Shown: positions 1 to 7,995, counted from the first letter of the stretch. The stretch: 15,780 nucleotides of DNA from Fibrobacter sp. UBA1765 (GCA_002314675.1 DCGZ01000058.1:1-15780); one strand, 5' to 3'. Notes: generated from the letters alone by a model not told the origin. Numbers and translations: made by a program.

Positions 1-23
1 TTCGCCGGTGGGTCCCTTTTTTT
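1..23 (+). terminator. 3' half of a truncated intrinsic terminator
   Basis: The window opens with TTCG, then a GC-rich arm (CCGGTGGGTCCC) and seven T residues. This is what the loop, descending arm and U-tract of a rho-independent terminator look like, with the ascending arm lying just outside the window. If so, it ends an upstream + strand gene and isolates the GH43 gene as the start of a new transcription unit. The pairing arm cannot be seen, so this is an inference from the half that is present. Confidence 0.4.
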
Positions 24-43
24 GTATTCATTCTTTTTTTTGC

Positions 44-62
44 CATTGACAAAAAGTCCATG
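44..62 (+). promoter_or_regulatory. Palindromic operator-like element, copy 1 (upstream of GH43)
   Basis: The sequence CATTGAC-AAAAA-GTCCATG is an imperfect 19-bp dyad: six of the seven positions in each arm are complementary across a 5-nt spacer. The same 19 bases, plus three more (22 in all), recur exactly at 4101-4122, and a diverged copy lies at 12052-12070. It starts with TTGACA but has no well-spaced -10 box. It sits 65 nt upstream of the G of the TATTTTTG element, which fits a regulator-binding site better than a -35 hexamer. The regulator is unknown and is not encoded in this window. Confidence 0.65.
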
Positions 63-103
63 AAACCTTTGAATAATAGATGAAAAAACTTGCGAAAAGT
101 GGA

Positions 104-113
104 TATTTTTGTA
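104..113 (+). promoter_or_regulatory. Putative core promoter (TAnnTTTG-type) of the GH43-esterase unit
   Basis: TATTTTTGTA matches the TAnnTTTG -7 element known from Bacteroidetes sigma factors, followed by GTA as at other starts in this window. It lies 50 nt upstream of the GH43 start codon. No convincing -33 TTTG is seen at the usual spacing. Use of this promoter type by a Fibrobacter-like organism is inferred from its recurrence upstream of five genes here. Confidence 0.45.
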
Positions 114-162
114 ATGAAATAAAAATTAAGGGATTTTATGCTCTTAAAAAAGGAGTTTTCCT

Positions 163-2505
163 ATGGGATGCTTTAAGAAGTTTTTGGGTGCTGCAGCCTT
201 GATTGGCTCTGTTTTAGCCGGTTCTGCAGTTGCCGCAACGGTTTCGAATCCAATTATCTGGTCTGATGTTCCTGATGTGAGCATGCTCCGTGTAGAAGAC
301 AAATACTACATGGTAAGTACCACGATGCATGTGGCCCCAGGCGTTCCTGTAATGACTTCTACCGATTTGGTGCAGTGGCGCACAGAAGGCTATGCCTACC
401 AGACACTTTCTACAAATGACCAGCAGAATTTGAATGGCGGCAAGCATGCGTATGGCAAAGGCTCCTGGGCATCTAGCATTCGCTACCACAAGGGCTATTT
501 TTACATATTGACACCTTCCTATACAACGGGCAAAACGCACCTGTACAAGACCAAGGATATTACAAGTGAAAAGTGGGACGAAGTTCAGCTCCCGTTCTAC
601 CATGATCCTTCTCTTTTCTTTGATGACGATGGTACCGTTTGGGTATTTTACGGAAACTCTCCGATTCAATATGTTCAGTTGAATGATGACGCTAGTGGCG
701 TAAAGATGGGAGGCAAGAGCGGCTTTGTTGGCGGTACTGATATTGAGCCGATTGCAGGCAACAATTATATTGTGAAGCAGGAAGGCGCTCACATGGAAAA
801 GATCAATGGTGAATACTACCTTTACACCATTTCTTGGCCAAGTGGCAAATGCCGTACATCTGTAGTTTACCGTTCCAAGAACCTTCTTTCTGGTTTTACA
901 GGTAAAATATTCCTCCAAAACGATGGCGTTGCCCAAGGTAGTATTTTTGATACTCCAGATGGCAAGTGGTATGCAATGCTCTTCCGCGATTCCGGCCCTG
1001 TCGGTAGAATTCCTTACCTTGTTCCAACCAGTTGGGTAGATGGCTGGCCTGTTGCAGACGGCGACAAGGCTCCGGCAACTTTAAATTTGCCTGGCGAACA
1101 GGAACCTGGCTATGGCATGGTAACCTCCGATGAATTTGAATCTTCTACACTTCCTTTGGAATGGCAGTGGAACCATAACCCGGATAACAGCAAGTGGAAA
1201 ATTACCGATGGCAAGTTGCAAATAACCACAGGCCGCGTTGACAATTCCGTATTCTTCACAAAGAACACTCTTACGCAGCGTACCTTTGGCCCCGCATGTT
1301 CCGGTCGTACATTAGTCGATGGCAAGAACATGAAGGATGGCGATATTGCTGGACTTGTAGCTCTTCAGGATTCCATGGGCTATGTTGGACTTGCAAAGAA
1401 CAATGGCTCCTATTCTGTTGTCTATTACAAGGAGCAGCAGCATGATAATTCTCATGACAAGTATTTGATTGATTCCAAGCCCATTAACGGCAGCAGCGTG
1501 TATTTGCGTGTCGATTTTGATATGCAGTTGAACCGTGACGGCTATGCAACATTCTATTACAGCACTGATGGAAAATCCTGGTCCGCATTTTCGAACAAGA
1601 CAAAGCTCTATTACACTCTTGGAATGTTTACCGGTTACCGTATAGGCCTCTTTAACACAGCTACAAAAACTGCCGGCGGTTCTGCTGATTTTGAATGGTA
1701 CAAGATTGGAGCCAATGTCAATGATGAAATCTGGTTGACAAGTGCAGACCCTGTTCCACAGACTCCATTTGGTGGCAAGGCATGGACTGTTCCTGGCAAG
1801 ATTCAGATGGAAGACTTTGATGAACCGGGCAAGGGCAAGGATGGTGCTTCCTACAGTGATTCCGATGCTGCAAACAATGGTGATAGCGATTATCGTGAAG
1901 GCACTGGCGTAGACCTCAAAAACGGCGCAACAGGTGTTGTTGTTGGCTGGAATGCAGAAGGGGAGTGGCTTGAGTATACAATTAACGTAACCAAGGCTGG
2001 TGAATATACAATGTTTGCTGCAGTCGCATCTGCAAATGGCGGTAGCTTTAAACTATCCATTGATGGCAAGGATATTACCGAAGAAGTTGAAGTTCCTGCA
2101 GCAACTGCAGGCGAAGAAAACTACGATGACTATAACAAGGTCAAGGCTAATGTAACACTCCCTGAAGGTGAACATGTCTTAAGATTCACTGTTACTAAGG
2201 CTTGGATCGATATTGACTATATGACTTTTGTTGCTGGTGCAAATGCAACCGACCCGGAACCAATTTTGGACCCTGAATGCAACGATGACTCTTGCGAAAC
2301 AGCAATTAACAATGTTCGTTTCAATGTTAATGGAATGCAGACTTATCGAGTATTCACTTTGAATGGAACCTTTGTTGGTACAATTCAAGCAGCCGATATG
2401 CAACAGGTTAAGAATCAGACTCAGAACTTGGTAAATAAACATGGAGTCTATTTGCTCAAGTCTACAAAAACAGGTTTAATTCATCGAGTATCTGTTACAA
2501 GATAA
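163..2505 (+). CDS. Secreted GH43 beta-xylosidase/alpha-L-arabinofuranosidase with CBM6 and C-terminal sorting-like tail
   Basis: This predicted exported glycosidase (780 residues) would release xylose or arabinose from xylan or its oligosaccharides. Residues 1-24 form a signal peptide with a probable cut after AVA. Residues 29-310 are the five-bladed GH43 domain: Asp38 in the PDVSM motif fits the general base, Asp148 in YHDPS the pKa modulator, and Glu207 in EGAHME the general acid. The opening, with STTMH followed by a Pro-Gly, is typical of GH43 members that carry a C-terminal beta-sandwich. That sandwich (concanavalin-like, GH43_C2 type) is at about 320-518. A CBM6 follows at about 535-690, then a C-X4-C linker (Cys706/Cys711) and a basic tail (715-780). 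The start is supported by AGGAG seven bases upstream. The esterase gene begins 23 nt downstream, so the two are probably one operon. Family call is firm; the choice between xylose and arabinose is not. Confidence 0.9.
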   Translation: MGCFKKFLGAAALIGSVLAGSAVAATVSNPIIWSDVPDVSMLRVEDKYYMVSTTMHVAPGVPVMTSTDLVQWRTEGYAYQTLSTNDQQNLNGGKHAYGKGSWASSIRYHKGYFYILTPSYTTGKTHLYKTKDITSEKWDEVQLPFYHDPSLFFDDDGTVWVFYGNSPIQYVQLNDDASGVKMGGKSGFVGGTDIEPIAGNNYIVKQEGAHMEKINGEYYLYTISWPSGKCRTSVVYRSKNLLSGFTGKIFLQNDGVAQGSIFDTPDGKWYAMLFRDSGPVGRIPYLVPTSWVDGWPVADGDKAPATLNLPGEQEPGYGMVTSDEFESSTLPLEWQWNHNPDNSKWKITDGKLQITTGRVDNSVFFTKNTLTQRTFGPACSGRTLVDGKNMKDGDIAGLVALQDSMGYVGLAKNNGSYSVVYYKEQQHDNSHDKYLIDSKPINGSSVYLRVDFDMQLNRDGYATFYYSTDGKSWSAFSNKTKLYYTLGMFTGYRIGLFNTATKTAGGSADFEWYKIGANVNDEIWLTSADPVPQTPFGGKAWTVPGKIQMEDFDEPGKGKDGASYSDSDAANNGDSDYREGTGVDLKNGATGVVVGWNAEGEWLEYTINVTKAGEYTMFAAVASANGGSFKLSIDGKDITEEVEVPAATAGEENYDDYNKVKANVTLPEGEHVLRFTVTKAWIDIDYMTFVAGANATDPEPILDPECNDDSCETAINNVRFNVNGMQTYRVFTLNGTFVGTIQAADMQQVKNQTQNLVNKHGVYLLKSTKTGLIHRVSVTR

Positions 2506-2528
2506 AAGAAAAAAGGTATGGGTTTAAA

Positions 2529-4085
2529 ATGAAAAAGGAACTTCTTTTTTCCGCAGCGTTAGCTTTGGTTGGTGCAACGGAATCTTTTGCAGGTAACGCA
2601 AAGGCCGAAACTTTAAATGGCCGCTCCATTTATGTTTACGCTCCTGCAAACCTCGAGAAGAACAAGCCGCTTTTGATTTCTTGCCACGGCATGAACCAGG
2701 ATGCCGCATACCAGAGCAATCAGGCCCGCTGGGAAGATATTGCCGACACCGCCCGCTTTGTGGTGGTTTACCCCAATGGCATCAACAAGGGTTGGGATCT
2801 TGGCGGCGACAAGGATATTAACTTGATGAAGGACATTATCGACGAAATGTCCAAACGTTACCAGATTGACCTTTCCCGTGTGTACCTGTCTGGCTTTAGC
2901 ATGGGCGGCATGTTTACCTATTACGCCATGGGCAAGATTGCCGACAAGATTGCGGCTTTCGCTCCGGTTTCCGGTTACATGATGGGCGGCCCGGGCAAGG
3001 CTCAGCGCCCTGTGCCTATTATTCACCATCACGGCACCAGCGATGATGTGGTTACCTACAACAACGTGATGACCCACATCAATGCTTACAAGAATCAGTT
3101 TAACTGCCCTGCAAATCCTTCCGAAACCCAGACATTCCCTGCAAATTCCAAGTCCGAAATGTGGGGCCCCTGCGATGGCGGCGTGAGCGTCAAGCTTGTG
3201 ACCTTGGGCGGCAAGGGCCATTGGCATTCCAACGACGAGGCTGTGGTTCATACCAGCAAGTCCATCTGGAACTTTATCAAGAACTATACTCTGGAAGGTT
3301 CCGTTGATGCCGTGGAACCTGAGCCTCAGAAGCCTTTCAAGGGCACGGCCATTGCTATCCCTGGCAAGGTTGAGGCTGAAGACTTCGATATTCCGGGTGT
3401 TGGTCGCAATCCTGACGGTACGACAAACCAATCTTTTAAAGTTGGCACAACAGAAAATAAGGGTAATTCCGATTACCGCAAGGACACTCCGGTAAGCATT
3501 TACAAGAAGGCTACAGGCAATGTCATCGGTTATAATAGCGAAGGCAACTGGTACGAATATACGGTTGACGTGAATGCCGACGGCGAATACACGGTTTACG
3601 CCGCTGTTGCCGCCGCAGGTTCTACTTCCAGCTTCCAGCTGTCCATGGACGGCAAGGAAATTTCCGAGAAGGTTGCCGTTCCCGCGGCTGCCACAGGTGA
3701 AGACAACTATGACGATTACAACAAGGTCAGCTTTGACGTGAAACTTTCCAAGGGTCAGCATATCCTGCGTCTTACCGTCACTGGCGCCTGGTTTGACATC
3801 GACTACATGGCCTTTATGATAAAGGGCGAGGAGGTCGAAGCGGAGTGCCCGGATGGAGATTGTTCTGAAGGTTCTGACGAAATTGCGATTAACTCTCGCC
3901 TTGCTTTGAGTTTGTCTAAATCCAAGACTTATAGCATTTACAATTTGTCTGGTGCTTTCCTTGGAAAGATTCATGCAACAAGCTTTGAAGAAATTCAAGA
4001 AAAGACATTTGCATTGACTAAAAAATCTGGTGTATATCTTGTAAAATCTGCAGGCTTTGCAAAGAAAATTCAAGTGAATCACTAG
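2529..4085 (+). CDS. Secreted CE1-type carbohydrate esterase (feruloyl/acetyl-xylan esterase, LpqC-like) with CBM6 and tail
   Basis: This predicted exported serine esterase (518 residues) probably removes ferulate or acetate from xylan side chains. Residues 1-21 are a signal peptide with a likely cut after SFA. Residues 28-255 form an alpha/beta hydrolase of the CE1/polyhydroxybutyrate-depolymerase-like type. Ser124 sits in GFSMGG, an acidic candidate is Asp172 or Asp173 in GTSDD, and His231 in GHWH fits the catalytic histidine. The HGMNQ segment near the N-terminus fits the oxyanion-hole region. CBM6 spans about 269-431, followed by a C-X4-C linker (Cys440/Cys445) and the basic tail (452-518). 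It lies 23 nt after the GH43 gene with a weak AAAAGG Shine-Dalgarno. Base composition changes inside the gene: 32 of 60 bases are G or C at 3001-3060 but only 19 of 60 at 3961-4020 and 4021-4080, in the tail. The ester cleaved cannot be told from sequence. Confidence 0.85.
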   Translation: MKKELLFSAALALVGATESFAGNAKAETLNGRSIYVYAPANLEKNKPLLISCHGMNQDAAYQSNQARWEDIADTARFVVVYPNGINKGWDLGGDKDINLMKDIIDEMSKRYQIDLSRVYLSGFSMGGMFTYYAMGKIADKIAAFAPVSGYMMGGPGKAQRPVPIIHHHGTSDDVVTYNNVMTHINAYKNQFNCPANPSETQTFPANSKSEMWGPCDGGVSVKLVTLGGKGHWHSNDEAVVHTSKSIWNFIKNYTLEGSVDAVEPEPQKPFKGTAIAIPGKVEAEDFDIPGVGRNPDGTTNQSFKVGTTENKGNSDYRKDTPVSIYKKATGNVIGYNSEGNWYEYTVDVNADGEYTVYAAVAAAGSTSSFQLSMDGKEISEKVAVPAAATGEDNYDDYNKVSFDVKLSKGQHILRLTVTGAWFDIDYMAFMIKGEEVEAECPDGDCSEGSDEIAINSRLALSLSKSKTYSIYNLSGAFLGKIHATSFEEIQEKTFALTKKSGVYLVKSAGFAKKIQVNH

Positions 4086-4100
4086 AAATCGTTGAAGTGT

Positions 4101-4119
4101 CATTGACAAAAAGTCCATG
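4101..4119 (+). promoter_or_regulatory. Palindromic operator-like element, copy 2 (upstream of GH27)
   Basis: This copy is identical to 44-62, and the identity continues three more bases to 4122. It lies 15 nt after the esterase stop codon and directly abuts the terminator hairpin of that gene. The TTGACA start is 71 nt upstream of the G of the TAGTCTTG core element of the GH27 gene, close to the 65 and 67 nt spacings of the other two copies. The conserved distance supports a regulatory role for the downstream gene, not the upstream one. Confidence 0.65.
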
Positions 4120-4146
4120 AAAGGTGTAGCTTGGCTGCACCTTTTT
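4120..4146 (+). terminator. Intrinsic terminator of the GH43-esterase operon
   Basis: GGTGTAGC (4123-4130) pairs with GCTGCACC (4134-4141) across a 3-nt loop, giving 8 bp with one G-T pair. Flanking AAA and TTT can extend the stem, and five T residues follow. It lies 35 nt after the esterase stop and separates this operon from the GH27 gene. Its left edge overlaps the end of the repeated operator-like sequence. Confidence 0.8.
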
Positions 4147-4166
4147 CTTGTATAAAGAGATAATTT

Positions 4167-4176
4167 TAGTCTTGTA
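4167..4176 (+). promoter_or_regulatory. Putative core promoter of the GH27 gene
   Basis: TAGTCTTGTA differs by one base from TAnnTTTGTA, lies 20 nt upstream of the start codon and follows the terminator of the previous operon. The placement between terminator and start codon, and the spacing from operator copy 2, support it. The leader would be very short, with the GGAG ribosome-binding site inside it. Confidence 0.35.
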
Positions 4177-4195
4177 AGAAAATGGAGAATGTTAT

Positions 4196-6136
4196 ATGTT
4201 CGGATTAAAGAAAACTTTTGGAATTGCAGCCTTGGCGACTTTAGCCTTCGCCGCAACAGCAAGTGCAAATCCCGATAGTTTGGTGCTTACGCCTCCGATG
4301 GGTTGGAATAGCTGGAACATATTTCACGAAAATATTAACGAGAACCAGATCAAGGAAATCGCCGATGCCATGGTATCTTCTGGCCTTCGCGATGCTGGCT
4401 ACATCTATTTGAATCTTGACGACAACTGGATGGACACCAAGCGCGATGCCAATGGCGATCTTCAGAACCATCCAAAGACATTCCCAAGCGGCATGAAGGC
4501 TCTGGCCGATTACATTCATAAAAAAGGTTTGAAGTTTGGCGTGTATGGTGACCGTGGCCTCCGTACTTGCCACCATTACAATAGTAACTGGGTCAGTGAA
4601 AACGGTTCCTACATGCACGAAGAACAGGATGCCAAGAAGTTCGCCGAATGGGGGGTGGACTACTTGAAATATGATAACTGCGATCCTGCTCCGGGTTCCA
4701 ATCAGGAACAGGATTACAGGCGCATGTCCAAGGCTCTCCGTAATTCAGGACGCGACATTGTTTTCAGTATATGTGCATGGGGCTATCAGAAATGGATGCC
4801 AGAAATTGCCCACTTGTGGCGAACCACTTTTGACATTGGTCCTGAATGGATTTCTACCTCTTGGTACCGTGGCCTTTACGAAATTATCGATGAAAATAAC
4901 AAGTATTGGGAAATTGCTAAGCCTGGCAAGTGGAACGACCCGGACATGCTTGAAGTAGATAATAGAAATCTTACCTACGAAGAACAGAAATCCCAGATGA
5001 CCATGTGGTCCATTATGGCTGCTCCAATCATGATCAGCTCCGATGTTCGCAAGATGAGCGATCAGGTCAAGGACCTTTACCTGAACAAGGAAATGATTGC
5101 AGTAAACCAGGATTCCCTTGGCGTTCAGGGTCATCGTGTTTCTGATGATAAGGGCAAGCAGGTTTGGACAAAGCCCATGCGCAATGGCGATATTGCTGTC
5201 GCTCTTCTCAACAATAACACTTCCGCTCAAACAGTTGAATGCGACTTTTCAAAAATTGGCGTTACTGGCGAAGTAGAAGTTCGTGACATTTGGCAGAAAA
5301 AAGATCTGGGTAAGTTGACTCATGTTTCTGTGGAACTTCCTGCCCATGGTTCTGCAATGCTTCGCCTTGTGATCAAGCCCGTTCCTCGTGAGCCTTTTGG
5401 CGGCAAGCCAGCAGCAATTCCTGGAAAAATTGAAATGGAAAACTTCGACATTCCGGGAACTGGCGAAGGTAACAATACCTACAATGAAATGGATGCAGTG
5501 GATCATGGCGAAAACAACTATCGTGAAGGTACCGGTGTTGACATTTACAAGAAGGCAACAGGTTACATTGTTGGCTACAACCAGAAAGGCGAATGGCTAG
5601 AATACACTGTGAATGTTGCAGAAACTGGAACCTATACGATGTTTGCTGCAGTTGCTTCTGCAAACGAAACCTCCAGTTTCAAGCTGTCCATGGATGGCAA
5701 GGATATCACCGAAGAAATCCTTGTTCCAAAAGCAGCCGAAGGTGAAGAAAATTACGATGACTACAACAAGGTAAAGGCTAACGTGAACCTCACCAAGGGC
5801 GAACACATTATGCGCTTTACAGTCACTGGCGACTGGATGGACATCGACTACATCAACTTTGTCGCTGGCGAAAATGCAAAAGATGATGCTCCGATTGAAG
5901 GCAAGGAAGACCAGAACAATCCTGACGATGGTAACCCGATTTTTGCAAGTGCAAAGAACCTGGTGAATGTTTCTGTTGAATACAATGTATTTGCTCTAAC
6001 CGGTAAGCATTTGGGTTTAATCAAGGCTTCTTCGGGTAATGTTTCTACAATGCTTAAGAATTCTGGATTTGCAAAGGGCATGTATATAGTTCGTGACCTG
6101 CACGGCATAAAAGCAATGCGAGTTCAAGTCAAATAG
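4196..6136 (+). CDS. Secreted GH27 alpha-galactosidase with CBM6 and C-terminal tail
   Basis: This predicted exported glycosidase (646 residues) should remove alpha-linked galactose, for example from galactomannan, galactoglucomannan or xylan side chains; some GH27 members act on beta-L-arabinopyranose instead. The start is set by TGGAG eight bases upstream. Residues 1-24 are a signal peptide cut after ASA. The GH27 barrel at about 30-310 opens with PPMGWNSWN and LNLDDNW. Asp160 in YLKYDNC fits the nucleophile, and Asp213 in LWRTTFDI aligns with the family acid/base. WNDPDML, the MWSIMAAP segment and AVNQD are further family landmarks. A short beta domain (about 315-392) precedes CBM6 (400-560), which closely resembles the CBM6 of the GH43 protein. 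The linker here lacks the C-X4-C pair seen in the two upstream proteins. The tail is 582-646. The GH5 gene follows after 53 nt with no terminator seen, so co-transcription is likely. Confidence 0.92.
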   Translation: MFGLKKTFGIAALATLAFAATASANPDSLVLTPPMGWNSWNIFHENINENQIKEIADAMVSSGLRDAGYIYLNLDDNWMDTKRDANGDLQNHPKTFPSGMKALADYIHKKGLKFGVYGDRGLRTCHHYNSNWVSENGSYMHEEQDAKKFAEWGVDYLKYDNCDPAPGSNQEQDYRRMSKALRNSGRDIVFSICAWGYQKWMPEIAHLWRTTFDIGPEWISTSWYRGLYEIIDENNKYWEIAKPGKWNDPDMLEVDNRNLTYEEQKSQMTMWSIMAAPIMISSDVRKMSDQVKDLYLNKEMIAVNQDSLGVQGHRVSDDKGKQVWTKPMRNGDIAVALLNNNTSAQTVECDFSKIGVTGEVEVRDIWQKKDLGKLTHVSVELPAHGSAMLRLVIKPVPREPFGGKPAAIPGKIEMENFDIPGTGEGNNTYNEMDAVDHGENNYREGTGVDIYKKATGYIVGYNQKGEWLEYTVNVAETGTYTMFAAVASANETSSFKLSMDGKDITEEILVPKAAEGEENYDDYNKVKANVNLTKGEHIMRFTVTGDWMDIDYINFVAGENAKDDAPIEGKEDQNNPDDGNPIFASAKNLVNVSVEYNVFALTGKHLGLIKASSGNVSTMLKNSGFAKGMYIVRDLHGIKAMRVQVK

Positions 6137-6189
6137 TTTTTGCTATGTAAACCAAATGACTTTCGTATTATGACTTTAATGGGGTGAGT

Positions 6190-7953
6190 ATGAATTTTTT
6201 CAAGCTGTTTTCAATGGCCGCAATGGTTGCTAGTCTTGTTGCTGTAGATTCCTTTGCCGTAACAAATCAGTTTCGTGGTGTAAACTGGGCTGACAAGCGT
6301 GATAATTTCGTCTCTGATGCATTAGTGCTTTCGGGGATGGCTGGCGTAAATTCTTATGATGGTGCCGCTGTAGTTGCCGATCGAGTTATTGGTAGCTTTG
6401 TTGAACAATTAGGTACGAATAGTGTTCGCCTACCAATCAACGAACCGAGCGTAACGACAAGCTATTGGAATACCTACAAGGCTGTGATTGATGTTGGCTT
6501 GAAATATGGTCGAGTTGTAATGGGCTACTGGGGCCCTGCACAGCCCGCTGGTCCCAAGGACATGAACAATTGGTGGGCCATGTGGGAAAAGGTCGTGAAG
6601 GAATATGTAGATGACCCCAATGCCTATTTTGAAATATTTAACGAGCCCCACATGTATAGCAAAACGGAACTCCGTGACTTGTATGCGAAGTGGCTTGAAA
6701 AGTTCCCTGATGTTCCCCGCGACCACATCCTTCTTGACGGTTCTGGCTTGGCATGGAATGTGCCGGACATTGCTGACGATTCCCGTTTTGATGGCTGCCT
6801 TTTCGCGGTTCATGAATATTCCTTCTGGAATACTAGTATAGAAACGGAACAAGGCTGGATGAACAGCTTCAAGGGCAAGGTGGGCAAGTATGCCGATCGC
6901 ACCGTGGCAACCGAATGGGGTGGCGCCATGGGACCTGGCGAAAAGAACGGTATCCATTACGATTACATGGATTACAATAAGACGCCCACCAACTACTTCA
7001 TGGCCTACATTCGCGGCATGACGGAACAGTTGCGTCAATGGCAAATGGGCAGTTTCTACTGGGTCGGCCTTCGCGATGGCGATTGGTACAGCATGATGAA
7101 ACGCAGCGGTGAAGGAGCGAACATCAAGCTTGAAATTGTAAACCAGTCAGGTGTAGATCGAATGCATTACGCATGGACCGATACGGTCGTTACAACTCCC
7201 GCTATTCAGGAACCCTTTGGTGGCTTTGATGCCGATGGTTCTGTCAAATCTGGCGATATTCCTAGCTTGGTCGGTAAAATTGAAATTGAAAATTACGACC
7301 TTGGCGGCAATCGCGTTTCTTATTACGATAAAGATTCCGAAAACAAGGGCAATGTCTATCGTAAGGATGGGGTAGATGTTGTTGGATTGGATTGTTCTGA
7401 TTCCTTGTCAACAAAGGATTGCAAGGGTTATGCAATCGGTTACACTCAAGAAGGGGAGTGGATGGAATATTCAGTGAATGTTCCAAAGACAAAAAAATAT
7501 TATGCAACCGCACGTGTTGCAAGTGGATTGGATGTTGCTGGATTTGTTTTGTATGTTGATGACAAGGCTGTAACAGATACCGTTAAAATTCCAAAGGGTG
7601 AAGACTGGGTTACATATTCGAATATTGATTTTGAAACTACCGAAATTCCAGAAGGTGACCATGTGTTAAAGCTTATGTTTACTGGAGCTTACGGCAACAT
7701 AGATTGGCTTTCATTCTGTGAAGAAGAAGGTTGTAGTGCAGAAGATGCAGATGCAATTACCCATGGCATTAATGCGGTTTTAGTCAATGCACATGAAGCA
7801 TATAATGTTTTTACAGCAACGGGTAAGTACCTTGGGCGTGTAAACGCAAATGAAAATTTACAACAGGGTTTAAAGACTGCTGGTTTTGCCAAGGGAGTAT
7901 ATATTATGCGTAGTGTAAAAGGCTCCAGGGCTATTCGCGTACAATTAAGATAA
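6190..7953 (+). CDS. Secreted GH5 endoglycanase-like enzyme with CBM6 and C-terminal tail
   Basis: This predicted exported retaining glycosidase (587 residues) acts on a beta-linked backbone such as glucan, mannan or xylan; I cannot choose the substrate. The ATG at 6190 is preferred because GGGGTGAG just before it serves as ribosome-binding site. A GTG at 6184 would add two residues but lies inside that site. Residues 1-23 are a signal peptide cut after SFA. The barrel (about 30-325) starts with RGVNW; Glu152 in FEIFNEPH fits the acid/base and Glu242 in VATEWGG the nucleophile. VRLPIN and FAVHEY are usual GH5 landmarks. CBM6 at 345-508 belongs to a different subtype from those upstream: it has a C-X8-C insertion and begins with the ENYDLGG motif. 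A C-X4-C pair (Cys510/Cys515) leads to the tail (523-587), which resembles the GH27 tail closely (GFAKGVYIMR against GFAKGMYIVR). Confidence 0.88.
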   Translation: MNFFKLFSMAAMVASLVAVDSFAVTNQFRGVNWADKRDNFVSDALVLSGMAGVNSYDGAAVVADRVIGSFVEQLGTNSVRLPINEPSVTTSYWNTYKAVIDVGLKYGRVVMGYWGPAQPAGPKDMNNWWAMWEKVVKEYVDDPNAYFEIFNEPHMYSKTELRDLYAKWLEKFPDVPRDHILLDGSGLAWNVPDIADDSRFDGCLFAVHEYSFWNTSIETEQGWMNSFKGKVGKYADRTVATEWGGAMGPGEKNGIHYDYMDYNKTPTNYFMAYIRGMTEQLRQWQMGSFYWVGLRDGDWYSMMKRSGEGANIKLEIVNQSGVDRMHYAWTDTVVTTPAIQEPFGGFDADGSVKSGDIPSLVGKIEIENYDLGGNRVSYYDKDSENKGNVYRKDGVDVVGLDCSDSLSTKDCKGYAIGYTQEGEWMEYSVNVPKTKKYYATARVASGLDVAGFVLYVDDKAVTDTVKIPKGEDWVTYSNIDFETTEIPEGDHVLKLMFTGAYGNIDWLSFCEEEGCSAEDADAITHGINAVLVNAHEAYNVFTATGKYLGRVNANENLQQGLKTAGFAKGVYIMRSVKGSRAIRVQLR

Positions 7954-7956
7954 ATC

Positions 7957-7966
7957 TATATTTGTA
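7957..7966 (+). promoter_or_regulatory. Putative core promoter of the unknown two-gene unit
   Basis: TATATTTGTA is an exact TAnnTTTG match followed by TA, and begins four bases after the GH5 stop codon. It would start transcription near 7971 and give a short leader before the ATG at 7996. It overlaps the left arm of the inverted repeat 7961-7995. There is no operator-like palindrome of the 44-62 type here. Confidence 0.4.
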
Positions 7967-7995
7967 CCAAAAATATTGATTTGGCCAGGTACAAA
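7961..7995. repeat. Perfect 8-bp inverted repeat flanking the start of the unknown gene
   Basis: TTTGTACC (7961-7968) is the exact reverse complement of GGTACAAA (7988-7995), with 19 nt between them. The right arm touches the ATG at 7996 and contains its weak AGGT ribosome-binding site. The left arm overlaps the putative core promoter. It could be an operator in DNA, or an RNA hairpin that hides the ribosome-binding site if transcription starts upstream of 7961. CCAAA and TTTGG inside offer a competing pairing. Confidence 0.5.

Noticed and set aside
46..77. TTGACA at 46 and AATAAT at 72 as a classical sigma-70 promoter
   Set aside because: The spacer is 20 nt here and 22 nt in the GH2 copy, outside the normal range. 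The TTGACA is part of a palindrome, and a better core element lies downstream in all copies.
2518..2532. A four-codon open frame (ATG GGT TTA AAA TGA) whose stop overlaps the esterase ATG
   Set aside because: It resembles a translational-coupling leader, but the AAAAGG lies only one base before its ATG and nothing else supports translation. Likely chance.
2613..4268. A 551-codon open frame on the minus strand opposite the esterase gene
   Set aside because: It mirrors the codon bias of the + strand gene, overlaps the next gene start, has no ribosome-binding site and gives a protein with no recognisable domain. The esterase has a signal peptide, catalytic motifs and CBM6.
6184..6189. GTG at 6184 as the GH5 start
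   Set aside because: It lies inside the GGGGTGAG ribosome-binding site that serves the ATG at 6190, and nothing upstream could serve the GTG.
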